From NCBI RefSeq assembly GCF_000758705.1, contig NZ_CP009287.1, forward strand, positions 3,162,001-3,226,000: DNA of 64,000 nucleotides, written 5' to 3'. This document shows, in pieces, positions 52,271 through 61,001 of the stretch. The position numbers were made by a program, and so were the translations under genes. The notes beneath the pieces were generated by a model that did no database searches, was not told the origin of the DNA, and saw nothing but the letters and a program-made list of their open reading frames with translations. Position 1 is the stretch's first letter; each line of letters opens with the position of its first letter. This DNA is from Paenibacillus graminis. Lineage in GTDB: Bacteria > Bacillota > Bacilli > Paenibacillales > Paenibacillaceae.

Positions 52271-53130
52271 GCACACTGCGTATGTTGAAAAAAAATCCGG
52301 ACGATCTTGGCCTCTTCGGCAAGTTCTGGTACTATGTTCTGCTGATACTTGGCGCATTGGTGTCCATCTTCCCGTTTTACTGGATGTTTGTGGTGGGTAC
52401 CAATGACAAAGGGGCTGTTTTTCATGTGCCGCCGCTGCTGACCATCGGGGACCAGTTCATCGACAACTTCAAGCGTGTGCTGGATAAAGCAGATTTCTTC
52501 CAGGCGCTGGGCAACTCCCTGTTTGTATCAGCTATGGTGACCATTTCGGTCGTGTTCTTCTGCACACTGGCCGGTTATGCGTTCGCCAAATACGAGTTTC
52601 CATTCAAAAACGTGCTGTTCTATTTCGTCATTGCCACATTGTTCGTGCCGCAGCAGCTAGGTGTGCTGCCAACGTATGTTATTATGGCGAAGCTGCACTG
52701 GATCGACAGCTTCAAGGCACTGATCGTGCCGGCGATGGTCAACGCGTTCGGGATCTTCTGGATGCGCCAGTATATTTCCACAGCCGTACATACGGAGCTG
52801 ATTGAAGCGGGACGCATCGACGGCGGGGGGCACTTCCGCATCTTCTGGAACATTGCGATTCCGGTCATTACGCCTGCGATGGCTACGCTCGGTATTCTGA
52901 ATTTTATGACGGTGTGGAATGATTTCTTCTGGCCGCTCGTCGTTCTGAAGAATAAAGAGCATTTCACCATTCAGATTGCCTTGCAGCAGCTGTTCACTAC
53001 ACGTGACGGTCTGGATTACGGAATGATCATGTCCGCAACCTTTACAGCAACCCTGCCGCTGCTGGTTGTATTCCTGCTGTTCAGCCGCTGGGTCATTGCC
53101 GGACTGACCTCGGGTGCAGTCAAGAGTTAA
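52267..53130 (+). CDS. Sugar ABC importer, permease subunit (MalG-like)
   Basis: This 287-residue permease has six membrane segments and the coupling loop ELIEAGRIDGGGHFRIFWNI. It ends in LFSRWVIAGLTSGAVKS, typical of CUT1 MalG-like subunits. The start is GTG overlapping the upstream stop. No terminator follows, so the operon continues into the kinase gene. Confidence 0.92.
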   Translation: MSTLRMLKKNPDDLGLFGKFWYYVLLILGALVSIFPFYWMFVVGTNDKGAVFHVPPLLTIGDQFIDNFKRVLDKADFFQALGNSLFVSAMVTISVVFFCTLAGYAFAKYEFPFKNVLFYFVIATLFVPQQLGVLPTYVIMAKLHWIDSFKALIVPAMVNAFGIFWMRQYISTAVHTELIEAGRIDGGGHFRIFWNIAIPVITPAMATLGILNFMTVWNDFFWPLVVLKNKEHFTIQIALQQLFTTRDGLDYGMIMSATFTATLPLLVVFLLFSRWVIAGLTSGAVKS

Positions 53131-53195
53131 CAGGAAATAAGGATTGCCGTGAAGAATAATAAGGACATTGGGCAGCAGGAGGAAGGGAAAGAATT

Positions 53196-54920
53196 ATGAA
53201 GCTTCGCCGCAAAATATTGTTCGCTATTATTCTTCTCGTGTTCATCCCCGTCATTGTGATGGGCAGTGTTACTTATATTAATTTCTCCAACGCCATGGAG
53301 AAGAAATCCAGCAATTTCTACTGGATTTCGCTTCTGGAAACGGACCGTAAGCTGAAGTTCGCCCTCAGTGAAATTTCATCCATTACGAATTCGGCCATCA
53401 CGCAGCCGGCGATTCAGCAGTCGCTGAAACAGCCGGATTTTGTGCTGACCTACGACCGCAAGCAGGAGATCAACAACCTGCTGATCAACCATCCGATGAT
53501 CACCTCGTTCAGCCTATATGGCAAGGACCGTCTGCTGTACCAATACAATGCACCCATGTCTTTTGCGGATATGCGGAAGCAGACCTGGTATGGGGCGATG
53601 GAGAGCGCTGAAGGACGTCCTGTCTGGTCCGGTCCCGGAGAGAACGGCTCAGAATCCTCAGGCGAGCCGGTGCTGGTGCAGGCCAGAACCATTAAGGATT
53701 ACTACTCGCTGGAAGATATCGGTTATCTGGTGGTGTATGTGAAGCCGGATTTGCTGGATCAGATTTTCTGGGAAGCCGCAACACTGAAAAAAGGGGATAT
53801 TCTGCTGGTAAACAAGCAGGGGAATATCGTTTTTAACAAATCCGGTGAGCACATCGGACAGCGGACGGATTTTCCTTTTTTACAGGAGAACTATACCCAG
53901 GAACAGGACTATTACATTGACAATTATCAGGGAGAGAAATCACTGATTACTTTCCTGCCTTCACATAATGCAGACTGGTATTTGGCAGCGATTACACCGA
54001 TGAATCTGATTTCTTCAGAGTCAGTGTCGATCCGCAATATTGCGCTAATACTGGGTGCGGTTTCGCTCATCTCCGCCTTTTTGTTCGACCATTATTTTAT
54101 ACGCAGGCTGGTGCGCAGCATCAATAGTGCGGTGAACGGAATGAAGCGGGTGAAACAGGGCATCTTCACACCCATTAACGTACCGTCCCGTGCCGAGGAT
54201 GAAAGCGATTCGCTGATTGACGGCTTTAACCGGATGAGCTCCCAGATCAGCGAACTGATCGAACAGGTCCAGACCGAGCAGGGGCGTAAAAAGGAAGCGG
54301 AAATGCAGGCGCTGATGGCGCAGATCAACCCCCATTTTATCTATAATTCCCTGGAATCGATTAACTCCATGGCTGTGCTGGCAGGCAACCGCGATATCAG
54401 TAAAATGGTCATCTCGCTCGGCAGGCTGCTGCGGATCAGCATCAGCCAGAATCAGGAGCTGATTCCGCTGCAGATGGAATTTGAGCATGTGCGCCACTAT
54501 CTGGATATACAGAAATTCCGTTTTGAAGACAAGTTCTCTTATGCATTGGAGCTTCCGGCTTCGCTGAAACATCTGATGACCCAAAAGCTTATTGTCCAGC
54601 CGATTGTTGAGAACGCTTTGTACCATGCCATTGAACAAATGGAGGAGCATGGGGTGATTACAATCTCTGCGGAGGGGACGGGGAAGGATCTGATCATCAT
54701 CGTGAAGGATAACGGACCAGGCTTTGAGCTTGCCACCTTGATGAGCCTATGGAACAAAGAAAGCACCAATCCGAAAAAATACAGCGACAGCGGGGTTGGG
54801 CTCAAAAATGTGCATGAGCGTCTGAATATCCGGTTCGGCAATCCTTACGGGATTGTGGTCTGTTCCTCCCCCGGCTTCGGGTCAACGATTTGTATCCGTA
54901 TTCCGAGAATTCTGCCATGA
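53196..54920 (+). CDS. YesM-type sensor histidine kinase
   Basis: This 574-residue kinase has membrane segments near residues 8-28 and 285-305, an extracellular sensor between them, a HAMP region and a His_kinase domain with INPHFIYNSLESINSMA (phosphorylation site His380). The ATPase domain shows VENALYHAIEQM, DNGPGF and GVGLKNVHERL. AGGAGG lies upstream. Its 3' end adjoins the anchored binding-protein gene. It is expected to sense the sugar status of the importer and to signal to the regulator at 56320. Confidence 0.92.
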   Translation: MKLRRKILFAIILLVFIPVIVMGSVTYINFSNAMEKKSSNFYWISLLETDRKLKFALSEISSITNSAITQPAIQQSLKQPDFVLTYDRKQEINNLLINHPMITSFSLYGKDRLLYQYNAPMSFADMRKQTWYGAMESAEGRPVWSGPGENGSESSGEPVLVQARTIKDYYSLEDIGYLVVYVKPDLLDQIFWEAATLKKGDILLVNKQGNIVFNKSGEHIGQRTDFPFLQENYTQEQDYYIDNYQGEKSLITFLPSHNADWYLAAITPMNLISSESVSIRNIALILGAVSLISAFLFDHYFIRRLVRSINSAVNGMKRVKQGIFTPINVPSRAEDESDSLIDGFNRMSSQISELIEQVQTEQGRKKEAEMQALMAQINPHFIYNSLESINSMAVLAGNRDISKMVISLGRLLRISISQNQELIPLQMEFEHVRHYLDIQKFRFEDKFSYALELPASLKHLMTQKLIVQPIVENALYHAIEQMEEHGVITISAEGTGKDLIIIVKDNGPGFELATLMSLWNKESTNPKKYSDSGVGLKNVHERLNIRFGNPYGIVVCSSPGFGSTICIRIPRILP

Positions 54921-54934
54921 AGGGAGCGGACGGG

Positions 54935-56302
54935 ATGACCAAAAAGGAGATTTCCCAAAGATGGCTGACCAAATGGGGCTGGATTCTGTTGTACATTGTT
55001 CTCATGTCCGGGGCGGTCCTGTACATTATGCAAGGCGGCAGAGAACCGATTGAGGATAATTCACAGGAAAAAATCACTCTGACCTTTCGGCATTTCTGGA
55101 TCAAGGAGCATGACCGGCCGCTGCTGGCCATTTTTGAGGAGGTTGTGAAGGAGTATCAGGAGACACACCCTAATGTAAAAGTGAATTTTGAGGGGCTGGA
55201 CCAGACGATACACCGCGAGCAGAAGCTGAAAAGCGAGATGGTCACCGGCACGCCCCCGGATATGTTCGTCCTGTTCGGAGGCGCAGAGATTGAACCTTAT
55301 GTGCGCTCCAACCGCTTAATGGATTTGACGGATTTCGCAGAAGAGAACCGCCTGAAGGATCAGTTCAAGGATCTGCACCTGTGGACGTTCAATAATCATA
55401 TCTACGGACTGCCGATTGAAGGCAACGCGGAGCCGCTGTATTATAACCGGACGATCTTCAATAAGCTGGACATTACAGTGCCAGAGACGCTGGCAGAACT
55501 GGACTCTGCGATCGTTCAACTGAAGCTGCGGGGGTACATTCCATTTGCGCTCGGCAACGAAGACCGCTGGCCCGCAGGGATATTTGCCCATTATTTAATG
55601 GACCGGTATGCCGGGCCGGACCTGATCCAGAAGCTGGTTACCGGCAAAGATGGAGCCAGCTTCGGGAACAGCTATTATAAGCAGGCTTTCCGGCATTTCG
55701 ATCAATGGATCAGCGAGAATGCGTTCAGCCCGGACTCCAATGATACCTCAACAGAAAATGCAGTCCGCTTGTTCACAAGCGGCAAAGCCGCTATGTATTT
55801 GAACGGCAACTGGGATATTAATCTGTTCTCCGGGGAGAACGCGCCGGCGGATTTTCAGAACGAGGTGGGGGTCATTCCGTTTCCCGCACAGGACCGCGGT
55901 GAGAAAGCCTCCATTGCAGGCGGATATACGATAGGGGTCGGGCTGTCCTCCAGTCTGGCAGGTGCGAAACGGGAGGCGGCGCTGGAGCTGATGAAGGCAC
56001 TGTATACCCAGGAGATTCAGACGCGGATTGTATATGAAGGGTTGAGGATTCCGTCCATGCGCATTACCTTTGACCCGAACAAAACAGGGCCGGTATTTGC
56101 CCAGGTGATGGAGCTGATGGAAGACAATCCGCAGAGCTTCGTGCCCTATGACAATCTTCTGTCGCCGGAGGTTAAGAAAACGTTTCTGAGTGTCATTGAA
56201 GAAATGATGGATGGCGGCTTGCAGGGGGATGAGGCGCTGAAAGAGCTGCAGGCTGCATCGAGGCAGTATTGGAAATTAATTCGGAGCTCGGCCATTCAAT
56301 AA
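54935..56302 (+). CDS. Membrane-anchored extracellular solute-binding protein (possible sensor component)
   Basis: About 455 residues of the family-1 solute-binding fold: LTFRHFWIKEHDRPLLAIFE, TGTPPDMFVLFGGAEIEPYV, SGKAAMYLNGNWDINLFSGE. An N-terminal segment (WGWILLYIVLMSGAVLYIM) without a lipobox anchors it. An ATG at 54917 overlaps the kinase stop, but AAGGGAG fits the ATG at 54935. Placed between kinase and regulator, and second to the lipoprotein at 49858, it may be a sugar sensor for the kinase rather than a transport component. Confidence 0.85.
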   Translation: MTKKEISQRWLTKWGWILLYIVLMSGAVLYIMQGGREPIEDNSQEKITLTFRHFWIKEHDRPLLAIFEEVVKEYQETHPNVKVNFEGLDQTIHREQKLKSEMVTGTPPDMFVLFGGAEIEPYVRSNRLMDLTDFAEENRLKDQFKDLHLWTFNNHIYGLPIEGNAEPLYYNRTIFNKLDITVPETLAELDSAIVQLKLRGYIPFALGNEDRWPAGIFAHYLMDRYAGPDLIQKLVTGKDGASFGNSYYKQAFRHFDQWISENAFSPDSNDTSTENAVRLFTSGKAAMYLNGNWDINLFSGENAPADFQNEVGVIPFPAQDRGEKASIAGGYTIGVGLSSSLAGAKREAALELMKALYTQEIQTRIVYEGLRIPSMRITFDPNKTGPVFAQVMELMEDNPQSFVPYDNLLSPEVKKTFLSVIEEMMDGGLQGDEALKELQAASRQYWKLIRSSAIQ

Positions 56303-56319
56303 GCCTGGGGGGTCTTAAA

Positions 56320-57918
56320 ATGGGTGCAACACAGGAGAAATACAAAGTGCTGCTGGTGGATGATGAGCCGATTATTCTGCGAAGCTTGAAGGTGGCCATC
56401 CCTTGGGAGGAGCTGGGCCTTGCCATTGTGGGGGAAGCGCGGAATGGAGAAGCGGCACTGCAGTTAATCGAAGAGACGGCGCCGCAGATTATCATCAGCG
56501 ATATCCGCATGCCGGTCATCGACGGCATCGCACTGATGAAAGAGGTGCTGCCGCGCAGCAGCAAGCTGATTTTTATCTTCATCAGCGGCTACGGGGAGTT
56601 TGAGTATGCGCGGGAAGCGCTGCGGCAGGGGGCATTTGACTATTTGCTGAAGCCGATCGACCATGACGAATTGACGGAAATGCTGACCCGGGCCATAGCT
56701 AGGCTCAAACGCCAGAAGGAGAATGAGCAGCTAATGCTCTCGGTGCAGACTTTGTCCATGCTGGCCCGCGAGCGGATGTATGCCGAGTTCACACTCGGCA
56801 ATCCGCGTCCGCTTCAGCATCTGAAGTGGCTGGAGAACAGCGAGCTGGAGGGCGAGTATTTCATGGCCGTGGTCCGGCTGGATCAGTATGCTTCCCTGAC
56901 GGCACAGTGGAGCGTGGAGGAGAAGCGGCTCTGGCTGTTCGCAGTAAGGAACATTCTGGAGGAATGGTCGCTGGAGAACGGGGTGCTGTCGGTGTTCCCG
57001 TTCTATAACGGGGAGTGGATTCTGCTCTTTCCCGGAAGCCTCAGCAGCGTCCGCACAGAACTGGGCGAGCAGTTGACTGCCGGGATCAAAAGATATTCCA
57101 AACTGGAGTGCTCGGTAGGCATCAGCCGCATCACTCAGGGCATTGATCAGTTAAGCACGGTGTACCCGCTCGCCTGCAAAGCGCTGTACCAGCGGTTTTA
57201 TTCAGGTCAGGCGGGAGTGTTTCTCGATGAGGAGACGGCGGCTGGCGGCAGCCGGGAAGTAAAGTATCCGAAGGAGCTGGAGCTTGCCCTGATCGAGAGT
57301 ATACGGACGGTGGATCTGGAACGGATGCTGTCCTTATTCGATGAAATGTCCGCCTTCATTGAAGCCCAGGGGCTCCCGCAGGAGCTGGCCGAACGGCTCA
57401 TCATTGAGATGATTGTCGTGCTGTACAGACAATTTGAGCACCTCAATATGCACACAGACTGGTCGCTGGAGGGTCTGCTCAGCAGGCTGCATGGTCTGGG
57501 GACACTTTCTGCGATGATCGCGGCACTGAAGATGGAATTCCGCGAGTGGATGCTGGAGAGCAATAAGTCAGCCACCCGTGAGGATGGCCGGAGCGTGGTC
57601 GAAAAATCAATGAGGTATATAGAGGCCAACTACCACAAGGATCTCAGCATTGAAGAGGTAGCGGAGGTAGCGGATCTGAGCATCAGCCATTTCTGTACGC
57701 TGTTCAAGCAAATTTCCGGCTATACCTTCCTGGAGTTCGCTACACACTGCCGAATGGAAAAGGCCAAATATATTTTGCAGAACAGCAATGTCAAGGTCTA
57801 TCAGGTTGCGCCGCTAGTCGGCTACCAGGACCCGCGTTATTTTACACAGGTGTTCAAAAAAGCGACCGGCAAAACACCGACAGAATACCGTGAGGAAAAC
57901 TCCCGGCAGGCGAATTGA
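56320..57918 (+). CDS. YesN-type response regulator with AraC DNA-binding domain
   Basis: This 532-residue protein has a receiver domain (VLLVDDEPIILRSLKVAIPW, Asp61 in IISDIRMPVIDG, DYLLKPIDH), a long central region and a C-terminal AraC helix-turn-helix (LSIEEVAEVADLSISHFCTL, KVYQVAPLVGYQDPRYFTQV). The frame is open back to 56269, overlapping the preceding gene, but GGGGGG seven bases before the ATG at 56320 fits that start. It presumably activates the importer operon. The AT- and purine-rich 3' flank begins a repeat-rich gap. Confidence 0.92.
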   Translation: MGATQEKYKVLLVDDEPIILRSLKVAIPWEELGLAIVGEARNGEAALQLIEETAPQIIISDIRMPVIDGIALMKEVLPRSSKLIFIFISGYGEFEYAREALRQGAFDYLLKPIDHDELTEMLTRAIARLKRQKENEQLMLSVQTLSMLARERMYAEFTLGNPRPLQHLKWLENSELEGEYFMAVVRLDQYASLTAQWSVEEKRLWLFAVRNILEEWSLENGVLSVFPFYNGEWILLFPGSLSSVRTELGEQLTAGIKRYSKLECSVGISRITQGIDQLSTVYPLACKALYQRFYSGQAGVFLDEETAAGGSREVKYPKELELALIESIRTVDLERMLSLFDEMSAFIEAQGLPQELAERLIIEMIVVLYRQFEHLNMHTDWSLEGLLSRLHGLGTLSAMIAALKMEFREWMLESNKSATREDGRSVVEKSMRYIEANYHKDLSIEEVAEVADLSISHFCTLFKQISGYTFLEFATHCRMEKAKYILQNSNVKVYQVAPLVGYQDPRYFTQVFKKATGKTPTEYREENSRQAN

Positions 57919-57970
57919 ATTTCTACAAAAAGACTGCTTTAACACTTGGGCTTGCTGTCTGGTCTACGGG

Positions 57971-58200
57971 GGATGGAAGTGCATGGAAAGTGCAAGGAAA
58001 GTGCGAGGGAAGAGCGAGGGAAGTGTGAGGAAAGTGCGAGGGAAGAGCGAGGGAAGTGTGAGTAAAGTGCGAGGGAAGAGCGAGGAAAGTGTGAGGAAAG
58101 TGCAATGGAAGTGCGAGGAAAGTGCAAGGGAAGAGCGAGGGAAGTGTGAGTAAAGTGCGAGGGAAGAGCGAGGAAAGTGTGAGGGAACAACAAGGGAGTT
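57971..58200. repeat. Polypurine tract with 11-bp periodicity
   Basis: The plus strand is almost all purine with recurring units close to AAAGTGCGAGG, GAAGAGCGAGG and GAAGTGTGAGG, each 11 bp, often repeating in threes (33 bp). The complementary strand is polypyrimidine. Open frames on both strands (up to about 96 codons) follow from the repeat and carry no ribosome site. It directly follows the response-regulator gene. Confidence 0.85.
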
Positions 58201-58311
58201 GAAAGGGAGCTACAAGGGGGACAGAGCAAGCGGGAACGGCAAGCTCCTATGGCAACCCCAGCCTCTAACGGCTACGTTGTCGGGTGAAGGACGGCGCAGC
58301 CGTTTTGTTCA

Positions 58312-58848
58312 AACAACGACAGAAATGCCGTTGTTGAGCCAGCAAGAGGCGATGTGGCGTGAAACAACGGCAGAAATGCCGTTGTTGAGCCAGCATGAAC
58401 CGATGAGGCTGGAAACAACGGCAGAAATGCCGTTGTTGAGCTAGCAAGAGGCGATGAGGCTGGAAACAACGGCAGAAATGCCGTTGTTGAGCCAGCAAGA
58501 GGCGATGTGGCGTGAAACAACGGCAGAAATACCGTTGTTGAGCCAGCAAGAGGCGATGTGGCTGGAAACAACGGCAGAAATACCGTTGTTGAGCCAGCAA
58601 GAGGCGATGAGGCTGGAAACAACAGCAGAAATACCGTTGTTGAGTCAGCATGAACCGATGAGGCTGGAAACAACAGCAGAAATGCCGTTGTTGAGCCAGC
58701 ATGAACCGATGAGGCTGGAAACAACGTCAGAAATGCCGTTGTTGAGCCAGCAAGAGGCGATGTGGCTGGAAACAACGACAGAAATGCCGTTGTTGAGCCA
58801 GCAAGAGGCGATGAGGCTGGAAACAACAGCAGAAATGCCGTTGTTGAA
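58312..58848. repeat. Hairpin array 3: eleven 51-bp units
   Basis: Units begin at 58312 and every 51 bases to 58822; the last one is cut after its stem. Consensus core AACAACGGCA-GAAA-TGCCGTTGTT, spacer GAGCCAGCAAGAGGCGATG-WGGCTGGA, with a second spacer type containing CATGAACCGATGAGG in units 2, 7 and 8. A second weak stem CCAGC/GCTGG lies inside the spacer. Right arms are nearly invariant, left arms vary at positions 7-8. Long open frames on both strands are a by-product of the 51-bp period. Confidence 0.9.
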
Positions 58849-59589
58849 TTCTGGCGGGGCAGTTTGCCCCAAGCTTATCTGTGTGCCCGATTTTGCTGCA
58901 AGGTATCAGAAATCACCGGGTAACGCAGGTAAAGAACTGTACTCCGGGTAATCCAAGTGAGAGCAAGTCCTGTCCAGATCAGCCATTCCTGGGACATGGA
59001 GCCAGGGAGTCCGTCGTGGAATACACACCGGATCAGGAAACGGCCAAACACCGGAATCACCCAAGCCAGCAAATACTGCACGGCGTGGGGGCTAACCTGG
59101 GAATAGACTGTACGGCCTTCGGTAAATCCTTCGGTCTAGGATGCCTGCCATAATCCGATTCCGGCCGGTAACACCGCGGTTGCCGGTAATTCGGTTTGTC
59201 TGCCGGAGTCAAGGAATCAGGGCCTTTTTGAATAGCCTGTTTAGCCAATATGAGGGGCAGAATTAAAAATCCAGCCCGCGTGATCTGATTTTTGCTGATC
59301 TGGCGGGCAATAAAAAGATTACAAAAGCAATGGTAATCATTATAGTCATAACGTTTCAGCAGGAACTGTCAAAACCCGTGTGCACAGCATTTTGCAAAAG
59401 TTTGATGCGGAGGGACCGGACACAAGCAGTGGTTCTCGGCATCTGCATGAAGCTGGTGAATTGAATTTGCCAACAAGAGTTGATCACAATAATCCTTTAT
59501 TCTGGGCGCTGGGCCTCTGGGCCGGGTGAACTTGGGATAGAGGATTTTTTGGCGTTCAAAAAACAAACAATTTCGACATTCATCTAATT
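58849..59589. other. Gene-free region downstream of hairpin array 3
   Basis: A 68-codon minus-strand frame at 58875-59081 (GTG start, VIPVFGRFLIRCVFHDG, WLIWTGLALTWITRSTVLYL) is hydrophobic in places but has no ribosome site. Another minus frame at 59057-59248 is basic and unlike a gene. GCCCGC (59274) and GCGGGC (59302) can pair around a GATC-containing loop. Otherwise nothing recognisable was found. Confidence 0.4.
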
Positions 59590-59622
59590 ATATATAGACA
59601 TAATTATAAAAAGTCTATATAT
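59590..59622. promoter_or_regulatory. Inverted repeat upstream of the MFS gene
   Basis: ATATATAGAC and GTCTATATAT form perfect 10-bp arms 13 bases apart in an AT-rich stretch, 45 bases before the start codon. It is an operator candidate for an unlinked regulator. Confidence 0.55.
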
Positions 59623-59666
59623 TAATAAACGTAATGACAAATTGTTTATTTTTTGGAGGGATTAAA

Positions 59667-60878
59667 GTGTTTAGGAACAAGTATGTACGGACGGTTGTTA
59701 TGTCCAGGGTTTTGCTGCAGCTGGGAGTGTGGGTACGCAACTTTGCCATTCTGCTGTATGTAACGGAAATAACAAATAACGACCCTTTTTATGTATCGCT
59801 GATTTCGGTCGTGGAATTTGCGCCAATATTTCTGTTCGCCATTGTCGGGGGAACCTTCGCTGACCGCTGGCGTCCGAAAAAAACGATGATTCTAAGTGAC
59901 GCGCTCTCAGCGTTGTCTGTACTGATTGTGCTGCTGGTCGTTATGGGCGGTTCTTGGAAAGCACTGCTGCTGGCCACCTTCGTATCTGCGGTGCTGTCGC
60001 AATTTTCCCAGCCTTCGGCCATGAAGCTGTTCAAGCAGCATGTGCCGGAAGCACAGCTGCAAAGTGTGATGGCGATGTTCCAGTCACTTACAGCATTTTT
60101 TATGGTTATTGGGCCGGTGCTGGGTGCGTTCATCTATCAGCATTACGGAATTGAGGTTTCACTGATCATTATGGCTGGAATGTTTGCCGGTTCGGCGCTT
60201 ATTCTCAGCCTGCTGCCTAAGGACAATGTAAGGACAGCCGGGCATAGCCGGACAGGGATCTATGCAGATGTGAAAGCTGGTTTGAGTTATGTGCGCACAA
60301 GCAAAGTTCTGAAGAATCTCGGCGCTGCATTTGCATTCGCGGGCCTGGCGGCCGGATTGATTCAGCCGCTTGGAATTTTCGTCATTATTGAGAATTTGGG
60401 GAAAGACAGAAGTTTTCTGCAATGGGTGATGATGGCGAACGGAGCGGCGATGCTGCTTGGCGGTGCTTTGATCATGGGGATAGGCCGGAAGGTGAAGCCG
60501 CAAGTGCTGCTGGCCGCAGGGCTGCTTGCCAGTACTGCCGGGACCATCGGGGTCGGATGGTCACATGATACGGCGCTGACGCTCACACTTCAGACGCTGT
60601 CGGGATTCTTTTACCCCTGTATCCATATTGGTATCAATACGCTGATCCTGCAAAATACCGAGACATCCTATATGGGCCGGGTAGGCGGGATTATGGGGCC
60701 GATGTTTATGGGGTTTATGGTCATTGGCATGACCCTCGCCGGATATCTGAAAGAAGCCTTCTCGCTGTTCGGCGTATTTGCCGGAAGTGGTGTGCTGTTT
60801 CTGATTGCCACGCTGGTTCTGCTGCCGCTTCTCAGGAACAGGAATAAGCAGGCCGTTCAGCCCTCACCCCTGTCGTAA
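59667..60878 (+). CDS. MFS efflux transporter
   Basis: This protein of about 403 residues has some twelve membrane segments. It shows FRNKYVRTVVMSRVLLQLGV, the motif-A loop GGTFADRWRPKKTMILSDAL and LSQFSQPSAMKLFKQHVPEA, typical of the MFS_3/MefA-like antibiotic and macrolide efflux group. An ATG at 59634 is in frame, but TTGGAGGG sits six bases before the GTG at 59667. Its stop codon touches the palindrome preceding the desaturase gene. Substrate unknown. Confidence 0.87.
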   Translation: MFRNKYVRTVVMSRVLLQLGVWVRNFAILLYVTEITNNDPFYVSLISVVEFAPIFLFAIVGGTFADRWRPKKTMILSDALSALSVLIVLLVVMGGSWKALLLATFVSAVLSQFSQPSAMKLFKQHVPEAQLQSVMAMFQSLTAFFMVIGPVLGAFIYQHYGIEVSLIIMAGMFAGSALILSLLPKDNVRTAGHSRTGIYADVKAGLSYVRTSKVLKNLGAAFAFAGLAAGLIQPLGIFVIIENLGKDRSFLQWVMMANGAAMLLGGALIMGIGRKVKPQVLLAAGLLASTAGTIGVGWSHDTALTLTLQTLSGFFYPCIHIGINTLILQNTETSYMGRVGGIMGPMFMGFMVIGMTLAGYLKEAFSLFGVFAGSGVLFLIATLVLLPLLRNRNKQAVQPSPLS

Positions 60879-60897
60879 GTATGACATATGTCATACT
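60878..60897. promoter_or_regulatory. Perfect 20-bp palindrome, DesR operator candidate
   Basis: AGTATGACATATGTCATACT reads the same on both strands. It lies about 55 bases upstream of a TATACT -10 (60942-60947) that lacks a good -35, as expected for an activated promoter of the desaturase gene. Confidence 0.65.
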
Positions 60898-61001
60898 GCA
60901 TCATTGATGTTTGTGCCTTACTAAGGTGACACTTCCTTCTCTATACTAAAGATAGATGAATGTATCCGTAACGGGGCACATCCGAGGAGGAAACGAAGAA
61001 G

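Noticed and set aside
57923..58229. Minus- and plus-strand frames of 60-96 codons in the polypurine block
   Set aside because: Low-complexity products of the 11-bp repeat without ribosome sites; the first plus frame overlaps the end of the response-regulator gene.
58312..58848. Possible CRISPR array
   Set aside because: The spacers are almost identical and the period is constant with a repeat core longer than the spacer; no cas genes are visible in the window.
58265..58951. Long frames across hairpin array 3 (17-residue repeats such as ETTAEMPLLSQQEAMWR and its minus-strand counterparts)
   Set aside because: Same cause as in array 1; departures preserve RNA pairing rather than codon sense, and no start signals are present.
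58875..59081. 68-codon minus-strand frame with hydrophobic stretches
   Set aside because: No ribosome site, irregular composition, and it is not continued by the neighbouring frame; kept only as a note on the gap.
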